From the NCBI GenBank assembly GCA_038239305.1, contig JBBSEW010000037.1, positions 1-40,851 of the forward strand: 40,851 nucleotides of DNA, in the 5' to 3' direction. The notes beneath the pieces were generated by a model. That model was not told the origin of the DNA. It did not search any database and was given only the letters and a program-made list of their open reading frames with translations. Numbering within the stretch: position 1 is the stretch's first letter; each line of letters starts with the position of its first letter. Source of the stretch: JALYUA01 sp038239305. GTDB lineage: Bacteria; Acidobacteriota; Thermoanaerobaculia; UBA5066; Gp7-AA6. Position numbers and translations under genes: made by a program. This document shows, in pieces, positions 24,504-33,107 of this stretch.

Positions 24504-27332
24504 ATGATCGACCGCATCCTCGCCAAGGTATTTGGCACCCAGCATGAGCGCGACATCAAGAAGCTCGCGCCCCGCATCGCGCGCATCAACGCACTCGAGC
24601 CCGGGATCCAGGCGCTCACCGACGACGGACTGCGCGCCAGGACCGCCGAGTTCAAGGCCCGCATCGCGAAGGCGGTGGAGCGGGCCGGGGACGATGAAAA
24701 GGAGCGGAAGACCGCGCGCATCGAGGTCCTGGACGAGATCCTCGAAGAGGCTTTTGCCGTCGTGCGTGAAGCGTCCGTCCGCGCCCTCGGGATGCGCCCC
24801 TTCGACGTCCAGCTGATCGGCGGCCTCGTCCTCCACCAGGGCAAGATCTCGGAGATGAAGACGGGCGAAGGCAAGACGCTCGTCGCCACGATGCCCGTGT
24901 ACCTGAACGCCCTCACCGGCCGCGGCGTCCACGTCATCACCGTCAACGACTACCTGGCCCGGCGCGACGCCGAGTGGATGGGCCGCGTCTATCGGTTCCT
25001 CGGCCTCACGGTCGGATGCATCCAGAACAGCCTGCTCGACGACGAGCGCCAGGCGGCGTACGCGAGCGACGTCACGTACGGCACGAACAACGAGTTCGGC
25101 TTCGACTACCTCCGCGACAACATGAAGTTCGAGATCGAATCCATGGTCCAGCGCGGCCATGCGTTCGCAATAGTGGACGAAGTCGACTCGATCTTGATCG
25201 ACGAGGCCCGGACGCCGCTCATCATCTCGGGCCCTTCCGAAGAGAACACCGACGTCTACTACAAGTGCAACCGCGTCATCCCCTCCCTCGTCAAGGGCAA
25301 AGAGGAGACGGACAAGCACGGGAACAAGACGACGACGGGGGACTACCTGGTCGACGAGAAGTCCCGCACCGCGGTCCTCACGGAAGAGGGTGTCGCGAAG
25401 GCGGAGAAGCTCATCAAGGTCGAGAACCTGTACGACGTCCAGAACATCGACCTGCTTCACGGGATCGAGCAGGCCCTGCGCGCGCACGCTCTCTACAAGC
25501 GCGACGTCGACTACATGATCCGGGACGGCCAGGTCCTCATCGTCGACGAATTCACGGGACGCGTCCTTCCGGGCCGGCGCTGGTCCGACGGTCTGCACCA
25601 GGCGATCGAGTCGAAGGAGAACGTCAAGATCGAGCGCGAGAACCAGACGCTCGCGACGATCACCCTCCAGAACTACTTCCGCCTGTACGAGAAGCTCGCC
25701 GGCATGACCGGCACCGCCGACACGGAAGCTTCCGAGTTCCACCAGATCTACAAGCTCGATGTCGTCGTCATTCCGACGAACCGCGCCATGATCCGCGCCG
25801 ATCACCAGGACGTGGTGTACGCCTCGGAGCGCGAGAAGTACGAGGCCGTCGCGGACGAGATCGTGCAGCTCCGGGAGAAGGGCCAGCCCGTCCTCGTGGG
25901 CACCGTCTCGATCGAAAAGTCGGAGCGCCTCTCGAACCTGCTGAAGGCGCGCAAGGTCCCGCACGTCGTCCTGAACGCGAAGTTCCACGAGAAGGAAGCG
26001 GAGATCGTCTCGCAGGCCGGCCGGCCCGGATCCGTGACGATCGCGACGAACATGGCGGGCCGCGGCACGGACATCGTGCTCGGCGGCAACCCCGAAGCCA
26101 TGGCGGAGCAGCAGCGCAACCAGCTCGGCAGCGAAGAGGATTATGCGAAGCTTCTCGCCGACCTTCGCGCCGCCGCTTCCACCGACAAGGAGAAGGTCCT
26201 GACGGAGGGCGGCCTCTTCATCGTCGGCACGGAGCGGCACGAGTCCCGACGCGTCGACAACCAGCTGCGCGGGCGCAGCGGACGGCAGGGAGACCCCGGC
26301 GCCTCACGCTTCTACCTGTCCCTCGAAGACGACCTCATGCGCATCTTCGGTTCCGACCGGTTGCAGAACATCATGCGCAAGCTCGGGATGGAAGAGGGCG
26401 TTCCCATCGAGCACGGCATGGTCAGCCGCGCGATCGAGCGCGCCCAGAAGCAGGTCGAGGGCCGCAATTTCGAGACGCGCAAGCACCTCCTCGAGTACGA
26501 CGACGTCATGAACCGGCAGCGCGAGGAGATTTACACGCTGCGGCGCGACATCCTCGCCGGCAACCAGGGCAAGGATGACGTCCTCCGCCTGGCCGAGACG
26601 ATCTTCGACTCGAGCTTCAATCGCCACCTCGACCCGGAGAAGGGCGCTGACGAGTGGGATCTCTCGGGCTTCTCGATCGATCTGAAAGAATTCTTCGGGC
26701 TCGACATGCCGGATCTCGCGGAGAAGAACCGGGAAGTCGTCAAGGAGGAGATCCTCGCCGAGCTGGCGCGCCGCTACGAGGAGAAGGAGACCCTTCTCGG
26801 GCCGGAGACGATGCGCATGCACGAGAAGTTCGTCATGCTCCAGGTCGTCGACCAGCAGTGGAAGGATCACCTCCTCGCGATCGACCACCTGAAGGAAGGC
26901 ATCGGCCTGCGCGGCTACGGCCAGCGGGATCCGCTCGTCGAATACAAAAAGGAGTCCTTCGAGCTCTTCACGGTGATGAAGGAGCGCATCGAGGACCAGA
27001 TCGTCCAGTACCTGTTCCGCCTGCAGCCGGTGGTCCGCGAGACGGATGGCGAAGAAGGCCCGCGCCGCGAGCCCGTGCCGCTGCCCCCGCGTAAGGGGCC
27101 CTCGAACGTCAACTACTCCTACGGCGCCGCCGCTTCCGGCGGACAGGACGCGAAACCCGAGACCGTCCAGCGCCAGGCGCCCAAGGTCGGCCGCAACGAT
27201 CCCTGCCCGTGCGGTTCCGGAAAGAAGTACAAGAAGTGTCACGGCGCCGAGGGCGGACCGGCCGGCGGCAGCGGAGGGGGCGGCGGAAAGCGCAGCTCCG
27301 CAGCGGATGCGGACGCCGAGGCGAGCGCCTGA
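24504..27332 (+). CDS. secA: Preprotein translocase ATPase SecA
   Basis: A 942-residue motor that drives preproteins through SecYEG at the cytoplasmic membrane. Nucleotide-binding domain 1 has Walker A 'MKTGEGKT' (118-125), 'HVITVNDYLARRDAEWMG' and the DEVD Walker B in 'AIVDEVDSILIDEARTPLIISG'. Domain 2 has 'TNMAGRGTDIVLGGNPE', 'GTERHESRRVDNQLRGRSGRQGDPG' motifs. The C-terminus has a Gly-rich linker and the SEC-C zinc motif 'NDPCPCGSGKKYKKCHG', followed by an unusual Gly/Ala-rich tail of ~30 residues after the zinc site. The stop TGA shares its A with the guaB ATG (1-base overlap). Confidence 0.98.
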   Translation: MIDRILAKVFGTQHERDIKKLAPRIARINALEPGIQALTDDGLRARTAEFKARIAKAVERAGDDEKERKTARIEVLDEILEEAFAVVREASVRALGMRPFDVQLIGGLVLHQGKISEMKTGEGKTLVATMPVYLNALTGRGVHVITVNDYLARRDAEWMGRVYRFLGLTVGCIQNSLLDDERQAAYASDVTYGTNNEFGFDYLRDNMKFEIESMVQRGHAFAIVDEVDSILIDEARTPLIISGPSEENTDVYYKCNRVIPSLVKGKEETDKHGNKTTTGDYLVDEKSRTAVLTEEGVAKAEKLIKVENLYDVQNIDLLHGIEQALRAHALYKRDVDYMIRDGQVLIVDEFTGRVLPGRRWSDGLHQAIESKENVKIERENQTLATITLQNYFRLYEKLAGMTGTADTEASEFHQIYKLDVVVIPTNRAMIRADHQDVVYASEREKYEAVADEIVQLREKGQPVLVGTVSIEKSERLSNLLKARKVPHVVLNAKFHEKEAEIVSQAGRPGSVTIATNMAGRGTDIVLGGNPEAMAEQQRNQLGSEEDYAKLLADLRAAASTDKEKVLTEGGLFIVGTERHESRRVDNQLRGRSGRQGDPGASRFYLSLEDDLMRIFGSDRLQNIMRKLGMEEGVPIEHGMVSRAIERAQKQVEGRNFETRKHLLEYDDVMNRQREEIYTLRRDILAGNQGKDDVLRLAETIFDSSFNRHLDPEKGADEWDLSGFSIDLKEFFGLDMPDLAEKNREVVKEEILAELARRYEEKETLLGPETMRMHEKFVMLQVVDQQWKDHLLAIDHLKEGIGLRGYGQRDPLVEYKKESFELFTVMKERIEDQIVQYLFRLQPVVRETDGEEGPRREPVPLPPRKGPSNVNYSYGAAASGGQDAKPETVQRQAPKVGRNDPCPCGSGKKYKKCHGAEGGPAGGSGGGGGKRSSAADADAEASA

Positions 27333-28966
27333 TGGCGTTGAAGCGCAAGCCCGCGAAGTCCCGGTCGGCTGCGGCTTCCTCGCGCAAGTCCTCCCCCCGG
27401 ATCACCGCCTCCCGCTCGCCTCGTTTCTCCTCCGATATCCGCGAGATCCCTCTCGCCCTGACGTTCGACGACGTCCTTCTGCTGCCGGCCCATTCGCGCG
27501 TCCACCCGCGCGAAGTCGATCTCCGCACGCGCCTCACCTCGGGGATCGCGCTGAACATCCCGCTGATCTCGGCCGCGATGGACACGGTGACGGAGTCGCG
27601 GCTCGCGATCGCGATGGCGCAGCAGGGCGGGCTCGGCGTCATCCACAAGAACCTCACGATCGAGGCGCAGGCGGCCGAAGTCGACAAGGTCAAGCGGTCG
27701 GAGTCCGGGATGATCGTCGACCCGGTGACGTGCCGCCCGGAGCAGCGCATCTCCGAGGCCCTCGACGTGATGTCGCGCTACAAGATCTCCGGCGTCCCCG
27801 TCGTCAACGACGACGGCAAGCTGGTCGGAATCCTCACGAACCGCGACCTGCGCTTCGAGACCCGGCTCGACCAGCCGATCTCGACGCGGATGACCAAGGA
27901 TCACCTCATCACGACGCCCGTCGGCACGACCCTCGAGAAGGCGAAGCAGCTCCTCCATGAGCACCGCATCGAAAAGCTCCTCGTCGTCGACCGGGCCGGC
28001 AACCTGAAGGGCCTGATCACCGTCAAGGACATCCAGAAGGCCATCAAGTATCCGAACGCCGCAAAAGACCGCCTCGGGCGCCTTCGCGTCGGAGGAGCGG
28101 TCGGCGTCTCGCGAGACCTCCTCGATCGGGCGCGCGAGCTCGTCCGGGCGAAGGTGGACGTCCTCGTCCTCGACTCCTCGCACGGCCACAGCCAGGGAGT
28201 GCTCGACGCGCTGACCACCCTCAAGAAGAAGTTCCCCTCGACGCAGGTGATCGCCGGCAACGTGGCGACCGAAGAGGGCGCGCGCGATCTCGTCCGGCGC
28301 GGAGCGGATGCCGTCAAGGTCGGTATCGGGCCGGGCTCGATCTGCACGACCCGTGTCGTTACCGGGGCCGGCGTGCCCCAGATCCACGCGATCCGCGAAT
28401 GCGCGAAGGCTCTCCGGGGCACGCGTGTTCCGCTGATCGCGGACGGCGGCATCAAGTTCTCGGGCGACGTCACGAAGGCGATCGCCGCGGGCGCCCACCT
28501 CGTGATGGTCGGCTCGCTGCTCGCGGGCACCGAGGAGTCGCCCGGCGAGACGATCCTGTACCAGGGCCGCACCTTCAAGGCCTACCGCGGCATGGGCTCA
28601 CTCGGCGCGATGAAGGCCGGCTCATCCGACCGGTATTTTCAGGAGTCGGTCGAGACGGACACGCCCTCCATCGGCAACAGCGCTTCCGGCAACCACAATA
28701 GCAACGGCAACGGCGGTTCCCTGTCGAAGCTCGTTCCGGAAGGGATCGAGGGAATGGTTCCCTACAAGGGGAGCGTCGAGGCGCTCGTCCACCAGCTGAC
28801 GGGCGGTGTGCGCAGCGGCATGGGGCTCGCCGGCTGTCCGACGATCGAGGACCTCCGGACGAAGGCGCGGATGATCCGGATCACGTCCGCGGGACTCAAG
28901 GAATCGCACGCCCACGACGTGATCATCACGAAGGAAGCGCCGAACTACAGCGGCGAGAAGGCCTAG
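27332..28966 (+). CDS. guaB: IMP dehydrogenase with N-terminal and flap insertions
   Basis: A 544-residue enzyme converting IMP to XMP, the committed step of GMP synthesis. ATG 27332 overlaps the secA stop by one base. After a basic Ser/Arg/Lys-rich extension (about 1-35, not usual for GuaB), the barrel starts at 'LALTFDDVLLLP'. Two CBS domains lie at about 127-240. The catalytic loop 'GIGPGSICTTRVVTGAG' holds Cys338. 'IADGGIKFSGD' and 'YRGMGSLGAM' follow. After 'SSDRYFQ' (431-437) there is an Asn/Gly/Ser-rich insertion of about 20-25 residues before 'KLVPEGIEG', in the mobile flap that closes on the active site. Core residues are intact, so the enzyme should be active. Confidence 0.97.
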   Translation: MALKRKPAKSRSAAASSRKSSPRITASRSPRFSSDIREIPLALTFDDVLLLPAHSRVHPREVDLRTRLTSGIALNIPLISAAMDTVTESRLAIAMAQQGGLGVIHKNLTIEAQAAEVDKVKRSESGMIVDPVTCRPEQRISEALDVMSRYKISGVPVVNDDGKLVGILTNRDLRFETRLDQPISTRMTKDHLITTPVGTTLEKAKQLLHEHRIEKLLVVDRAGNLKGLITVKDIQKAIKYPNAAKDRLGRLRVGGAVGVSRDLLDRARELVRAKVDVLVLDSSHGHSQGVLDALTTLKKKFPSTQVIAGNVATEEGARDLVRRGADAVKVGIGPGSICTTRVVTGAGVPQIHAIRECAKALRGTRVPLIADGGIKFSGDVTKAIAAGAHLVMVGSLLAGTEESPGETILYQGRTFKAYRGMGSLGAMKAGSSDRYFQESVETDTPSIGNSASGNHNSNGNGGSLSKLVPEGIEGMVPYKGSVEALVHQLTGGVRSGMGLAGCPTIEDLRTKARMIRITSAGLKESHAHDVIITKEAPNYSGEKA

Positions 28967-28992
28967 CGCTCACCCGCTTCGAAAAGCCGCGC

Positions 28993-29009
28993 CGCCCTCC
29001 GGGAGGGCG
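28993..29009. terminator. Hairpin between convergent guaB and rarA
   Basis: A perfect 7-bp GC stem with 3-base loop (cgccctc-cgg-gagggcg) lies in the 45-base gap between the two stops. On the minus strand a TTTT follows 8 bases after the stem; on the plus strand there is no T-run. It may terminate rarA and less clearly guaB. Confidence 0.5.
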
Positions 29010-29011
29010 CG

Positions 29012-30973
29012 CTACTCGGATCCCGGCGCTTCCGTCTCCCTTCCCGATTCCGGCCTCTTCGCGACCTTCTCCCCCCCATCCGCTTCCGCCTCTTCCAACC
29101 GGGGGGGCGGGGCTCCGGACTCCCCGACGACGACTTTCAGATCCCGCCGCACGATCTGCTCGGCCGTCGCGGCCTCCGAAGGGTCGGGAGGGGCGCCTGT
29201 GCTCCGGCTCATGGACGAGCCCGGGCTCATGGCCGATCCCGAGCTCATGGACGTATCCGCGCTGATGCTCGTGCCGGGCGTGGAGCTCGGGATCAGCGGC
29301 GCGGCCGGCTCGCCCGCGGGCCCCTCGATGGTCGCGCTCGAGGCCGGAGTTTCTTCGGAGGGAGTGAGTTCCCGGTTGTCCGGGGGAGGATTTCCGGGCA
29401 GGCCCTTCCCGGGTGTCGGGCTCGTATCGGGTCCCGAAGCCTTCTCGGTCGGCGGGGCCTTCGCCGTCGAAGCCCCTTCGGCAGGGGGCTGAGACGACGG
29501 AGCGGACGGAGCCGCCTCGGCTTTCTTCCCCGCCGTTTCCCGCGGCGCGGTCACAGGTGACCGGGCTTCGATGACGTTCGACTTCGACTTGCGCTTCTTG
29601 CGGTCGGACTCGTCGCCCTCTTCCTGGTTCCATTTCTGGCGGCGCCTCTGCAGCACGACCTCGAGCCGGCGCGCGAGCTCGGCTTCCTCGCCCGAAGCGC
29701 GCGGACGATAGTAGCGGCGTCCCTTGAGAGACTCCGGGAGGCACTCGATCCCCCCGACTCCCTCCGGCTCGGCGTGGGCGTACCGGTAACCCTGCCCGTA
29801 GCCGGCCTGTTTCATGAACTGCGTCACGGCGTTGCGGATCACGGAAGGCACGGGCTCGGCGGGCTTCTCCGCGACGTCGCGCTTGGCCTCTCCTTCCGCT
29901 TCGTACAGTGCGTTCGACTTCGGCGCGAGCGCGCAGTAGACCGCCGCTTCCGCGAGCGCGAGGGAGCCCTCCGGAAGGCCGAGGAAGTCGAACGCTTCCT
30001 TCGCGTCGAGGGCCACGCGCAGGGCCCGAGGATCCGCCAGGCCGATGTCCTCGGACGCGAAGCGCACGATCCGGCGGGCGAGGTAGAGCGGCTCCTCTCC
30101 CGCCTCCAGCATCCGGACGAGCCAGTAGATGGTGGCGTCGGGGTCGGACTCGCGCATCGACTTGTGGAGAGCGGAGATGAGGTTGTAGTGCTCCTCGCCG
30201 GCCTTGTCGTAAAGCAGGACCTTCCTCTGGAGCAGGTCGCGAAGCCGCGACACCTCGAGCCGCTGCGTCTTGCCGGCTTCGGCGTCCGTCGCGGCGGCCT
30301 CCAGGAGATTCAGGGCGCGGCGCGCGTCTCCTCCGGACGTCTGCGCGATGAACGAGAGCGCCTCGTCGTCCACCTTGAAATCGCGCGCGCCGAGGCCGCG
30401 CGAAAAGTCCTGGAGAGCGCGGCGCACGATGCGGGCGACGGCCTCCGGGAGGAGCGGATCGAGCACGACGACCTTGCATCGGGAGAGCAGCGCGCCGTTC
30501 AGCTCGAACGAGGGATTCTCGGTGGTCGCACCGATCAGGACGATGTCGCCCGACTCGATATAGGGAAGAAAGACGTCCTGCTGCGCGCGATTGAACCGGT
30601 GGATCTCGTCCAGGAAGAGAATCGTGCGCTGGCGGGTCGCCGCCCGGAGCTTGCGCGCGCCCTCGAGAACCTCCCGCATCTCCTTCACGCCGGTGGCGAT
30701 CGCGGAGTACGCGAGAAACACCGAAGACGTCTGGGTGGCGATGAGCCGCGCGAGGGTCGTCTTGCCGACACCCGGCGGGCCCCAGAAAATGAGCGACGGG
30801 ACGCGGTCTTCCGCGAGGGCGCGCCGCAGGAAGCCGTTCGAGCCGACGACTTCCTCCGGGCCTTCGACTTCATCGAGCGAGCGGGGGCGCATGCGGTCCG
30901 CCAGCGGGCTGTCGGGCGCCGCCGGCACGGTCGCCGTCTTGCGCGGACGCTCGACGTCGAAGAGATCGGTCAT
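29012..30973 (-). CDS. rarA: Replication-associated AAA+ ATPase RarA/MgsA with disordered C-terminal tail
   Basis: A 653-residue protein. ATG 30971-30973 is used (GGAG upstream; ATGA overlap with the YHS gene); the frame is open further upstream. Residues 1-425 are a full RarA: 'PLADRMRPRSLDEVEG' (23-38), Walker A 'WGPPGVGKTT' (64-73), Walker B 'ILFLDEIHRFNRAQQD' (118-133), sensor 1 'IGATTENPSFE', and the MgsA C-terminal domain ending 'GIECLPESLKGRRYYRP'. The family acts at stalled replication forks. Family members usually stop there at ~430-450 residues. Here ~200 extra residues follow: a basic KKRKSKS patch (459-465), then Pro/Ser/Ala/Glu-rich sequence with Ser-Met repeats ('TSMSSGSAMSPGSSMSRS'), predicted disordered. 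Confidence 0.95.
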   Translation of the reverse strand: MTDLFDVERPRKTATVPAAPDSPLADRMRPRSLDEVEGPEEVVGSNGFLRRALAEDRVPSLIFWGPPGVGKTTLARLIATQTSSVFLAYSAIATGVKEMREVLEGARKLRAATRQRTILFLDEIHRFNRAQQDVFLPYIESGDIVLIGATTENPSFELNGALLSRCKVVVLDPLLPEAVARIVRRALQDFSRGLGARDFKVDDEALSFIAQTSGGDARRALNLLEAAATDAEAGKTQRLEVSRLRDLLQRKVLLYDKAGEEHYNLISALHKSMRESDPDATIYWLVRMLEAGEEPLYLARRIVRFASEDIGLADPRALRVALDAKEAFDFLGLPEGSLALAEAAVYCALAPKSNALYEAEGEAKRDVAEKPAEPVPSVIRNAVTQFMKQAGYGQGYRYAHAEPEGVGGIECLPESLKGRRYYRPRASGEEAELARRLEVVLQRRRQKWNQEEGDESDRKKRKSKSNVIEARSPVTAPRETAGKKAEAAPSAPSSQPPAEGASTAKAPPTEKASGPDTSPTPGKGLPGNPPPDNRELTPSEETPASSATIEGPAGEPAAPLIPSSTPGTSISADTSMSSGSAMSPGSSMSRSTGAPPDPSEAATAEQIVRRDLKVVVGESGAPPPRLEEAEADGGEKVAKRPESGRETEAPGSE

Positions 30974-31212
30974 CGGGACTCCAGGCGGCTCTTGCACTTC
31001 TCGGAGCATACCGGCAGCCATTCCTGGCCACGGCGCCCGGCGAGGGCGAGCCGCCGGTCGATCCACGTGCCGCAGACCGGATCGCGGACCATTTCGCCGT
31101 CGACGGGAAAGCGGCCGGTTCGCCGGGCGAGGGCCGCGAACAGGTGGCGCAGCATCCGCAGCGCCAGGAGGATGACGAAGAGAATGACGATGAAGAGCGC
31201 GACCCGCGCCAT
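30970..31212 (-). CDS. Small membrane-anchored YHS/TRASH-like domain protein
   Basis: An 80-residue protein. Residues 4-27 are a membrane helix. Residues 42-76 carry 'VRDPVCGTWID' and 'WLPVCSEKC', with Cys47, Cys69 and Cys73, which fits the YHS/TRASH-like treble-clef motif thought to bind metal. Function unknown. It starts 2 bases after the TPR protein stop and its stop overlaps the rarA ATG by four bases, so the three genes form one tightly packed transcript. Confidence 0.7.
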   Translation of the reverse strand: MARVALFIVILFVILLALRMLRHLFAALARRTGRFPVDGEMVRDPVCGTWIDRRLALAGRRGQEWLPVCSEKCKSRLESR

Positions 31213-31214
31213 GC

Positions 31215-31850
31215 TCAGCTCGCTCGCAGACGCGAGATCTGTTCCTGGATCTTGTCGATGTTGGGAATATCCGGGTACCGGCGCTTGAGCTCGTCGAAGG
31301 CCTTCTGGGCGCCGGCGGCGTCCTTCCGGTCGAACGTGTCGACGAGGACGATGTTCAGGAGCGCCTGCCAGTGCTCCGGGTCGGCCTGCCGGGACTTCTC
31401 GAACGACGCGAGGGAGCGCTGGAACTCGCCGCGGTTGCGGAAAGCGGCACCGAGATCCGAGAGAACGGCAGCGTCTTTCGGCGCCTTGCGGAGGGCCTGC
31501 TGGTACGCCTCGACCGCGTGATCCCAGTCTTCCCGGTCGTAGTACGCGTTGGCGACGGCGGTCCAGAGCTTGGGGTTTTCCGGATCCCGGAGGAGCTCCG
31601 CGCGGAGCCCTTCGATCCGCCCCCGCCCCGCCGATCCGGCGGGAACCACGGCCGACGACGACATCCCCGCGCCGCTCAGGCCCGGCCGTCCTCCCCCCGC
31701 GGCGAAGTACCCGCCGATGAAGCCGAGAAGCACGCCGACGAAGAGCGGTGCGATCGCGGCCGCGAGCCGGCTACCCCGGCGCGGCGGCCGGTCGAGCGGG
31801 AGAGCGTCTTCCGGCGAAGAAGTCCCGCCGGATACCACGGGCTCGCTCAC
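31215..31850 (-). CDS. Membrane-anchored TPR protein
   Basis: A 211-residue protein with a Pro/Asp-rich cytoplasmic start, one membrane helix (29-51, 'LAAAIAPLFVGVLLGFIGGYFAA' region), a Gly/Ser linker, and tetratricopeptide repeats from about 85 to 205 ('WTAVANAYYDREDWDHAVEAYQQAL' pattern, then 'LSDLGAAFRNRGEFQRSLASFEKS'). This resembles the TPR halves of CcmH/NrfG-like and similar scaffold proteins, but no specific role can be named. The start is GTG (31848-31850) with AGGAG 8 bases upstream. A strong terminator separates it from carD, so it should have its own promoter or rely on read-through. Confidence 0.8.
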   Translation of the reverse strand: MSEPVVSGGTSSPEDALPLDRPPRRGSRLAAAIAPLFVGVLLGFIGGYFAAGGGRPGLSGAGMSSSAVVPAGSAGRGRIEGLRAELLRDPENPKLWTAVANAYYDREDWDHAVEAYQQALRKAPKDAAVLSDLGAAFRNRGEFQRSLASFEKSRQADPEHWQALLNIVLVDTFDRKDAAGAQKAFDELKRRYPDIPNIDKIQEQISRLRAS

Positions 31851-31904
31851 GCGGGCTCTCCTGCGAACGAAGAAAAACGAATGGAGTCGGACAGGTCCGC
31901 TCTG

Positions 31905-31941
31905 AAAACAAAAAGCGCCACGAGGGTTTTCCTCATGGCGC
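31905..31941 (-). terminator. Rho-independent terminator of carD
   Basis: On the minus strand an 11-bp stem (arms 31931-31941 and 31915-31925, one G-U pair) with a 5-base loop is followed at once by a T-rich run (TTTTTGTTTT, 31905-31914). It lies 54 bases below the carD stop and 54 bases above the TPR gene start. Confidence 0.88.
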
Positions 31942-31964
31942 GATTTTAGACCCTCGCGGGAGCT

Positions 31965-31982
31965 CCGGAGCCACGGCTCCGG
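31965..31982. other. Perfect 8-bp hairpin just after carD
   Basis: ccggagcc-ac-ggctccgg is a perfect dyad 12 bases after the carD stop. It has no T-run and sits upstream of the terminator at 31905-31941, so it may protect the 3' end or form a tandem terminator structure. Confidence 0.45.
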
Positions 31983-31994
31983 TTCCGGATGAAA

Positions 31995-32507
31995 TCAGTT
32001 CGCCGCCTTCGATGCGGCCGACTTGGTCAGCGCGCGATCGACCTGGCGCTCGACCTCCTGCTCGTCCAGCCCGTTGATTACGGCGATCTCGGACACGATC
32101 AGGTACTTCGCCCGCTCGTACATCTTCTTCTCCCGGAAGGAGAGAGTCTTGCGCGAGCTGATGAAGTTGAGCGTCTTCAACACATCCGCGATGTCGTGGA
32201 GCTTTCCGCTCTTCATCTTGTCGAGATTCTGCTTGTACCGACCCTTCCAGTCTCCCGATGCCGAGAAGCGGCTGTCGGCCAACCGCTTCATGAGCCCCGT
32301 GATGTCCTTGCGCTGGGTGAGCCGGCGCAATCCGATCAGGTCCGTGTTACCGATCGGGACCATCACCTTGGAGTTGTTCGACAGGAGACGGAGGTGATAG
32401 AAGCTTCGAGGCGAGACAGGGCCCGTCGCGAAACCTTCGCCGATCTTTTCGACCACGGAGACGCCGTGGTTGGGATAGACCACCTTCTCTCCGACTCGGA
32501 AACTCAC
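31995..32507 (-). CDS. carD: CarD-family transcription regulator
   Basis: A 170-residue protein. The N-terminal Tudor-like RNAP-interaction domain begins 'FRVGEKVVYPNHGVSVVEKI' (3-22) with 'YHLRLLSNNSKVMVPIGN' following; the C-terminal helical domain contains 'SGDWKGRYKQNLDKMKSG' and 'LSFREKKMYERAKYLIVSEIA'. CarD proteins bind the RNA polymerase beta subunit and stabilise open complexes at promoters. The start is GTG (32505-32507) with a full AGGAGG 7 bases before. It has its own strong promoter (32552-32580) and terminator (31905-31941), so it is a monocistronic unit. Confidence 0.93.
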   Translation of the reverse strand: MSFRVGEKVVYPNHGVSVVEKIGEGFATGPVSPRSFYHLRLLSNNSKVMVPIGNTDLIGLRRLTQRKDITGLMKRLADSRFSASGDWKGRYKQNLDKMKSGKLHDIADVLKTLNFISSRKTLSFREKKMYERAKYLIVSEIAVINGLDEQEVERQVDRALTKSAASKAAN

Positions 32508-32551
32508 TAAGACCTCCTGTTATAAAAAGACAGAAGCTTGCAGAACCGCCC

Positions 32552-32580
32552 ATTATAGGGGAAAAACCGAGAAAACTCAA
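32552..32580 (-). promoter_or_regulatory. σ70-type promoter of carD
   Basis: On the minus strand TTGAGT (32575-32580) and a perfect TATAAT (32552-32557) are separated by exactly 17 bases. Transcription would start near 32545, giving a leader of about 38 bases with the AGGAGG site in it. This is the clearest promoter in the window. Confidence 0.85.
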
Positions 32581-33011
32581 CGTTTACAGGGGTTTCGGAG
32601 CCCTGCCGCCGGCCCCCGGAACCGCCAAAAACCATGCAGGCCCGCGATTTAGACCCTCCCGCCCCACGCCAAAATAAATGAACGTTCCGGGTCCGAAACG
32701 GTGGCGATCACCGTAGAACGCGTCAGAACGGATGGCGGTTCAACATGCCCCTGAGCCATTGCGACACACTTCTCGACGCGCTGCATTGGCTCGGTCCACA
32801 GCGAAATCGGACCAGGAAGGTGAGGCGGCGTCGAACAACCCGGCAGGTTTGAGGAAACCGCCGGTCAGAGGCCAACGGAGCCGCGACCGAGGCGGAATCA
32901 TCTCGAGCGCCGCATCTCCCGAAAAACCTGATCCCCACCCCGACAGGGACGTAACCCCGAGCCGCTCGTGTTCCTGCCTGGCGACCCGCCGTTCAGCAAG
33001 GTCGCGACGCG
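32581..33011. other. Non-coding stretch between carD and tRNA-Leu
   Basis: About 430 bases without a credible gene. A 5-bp dyad (cggtg-gcgat-caccg, 32699-32713) is the only clear structure; the short open frames on both strands lack ribosome binding sites and protein-like composition. It lies at the 3' side of the tRNA gene, where integrases often act, but no integrase gene or repeated tRNA end was found. Confidence 0.5.
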
Positions 33012-33097
33012 TGGTGCCGGAGGAGGGAGTCGAACCCTCATGCCCTTGCGAGCGGGGGATTTTGAGTCCCCTGTGTCTGCCATTCCACCACTCCGGC
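33012..33097 (-). tRNA. tRNA-Leu (anticodon CAA)
   Basis: Read on the minus strand: acceptor arms GCCGGAG and CTCCGGC, discriminator A, and an encoded CCA (33012-33014). The anticodon stem GGGGA/TCCCC closes the loop CTCAAAA, giving anticodon CAA. The T arm is GAGGG-TTCGACT-CCCTC, and there is a long variable arm (CGCTCGCAAGGGCATG), as expected for a class II tRNA. It decodes UUG. Confidence 0.96.
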
Positions 33098-33107
33098 GCT
33101 CGGAGGG

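Noticed and set aside
24393..26240. A 615-codon minus-strand frame opposite secA
   Set aside because: Shadow of secA, with Leu/Val/Arg/Asp-rich sequence and no domain.
33012..33097. tRNA-Leu as an attachment site of an integrated element
   Set aside because: No integrase gene and no second copy of the tRNA 3' end was noticed in the window, and the lower-GC patch lies on the 5' side of the tRNA.
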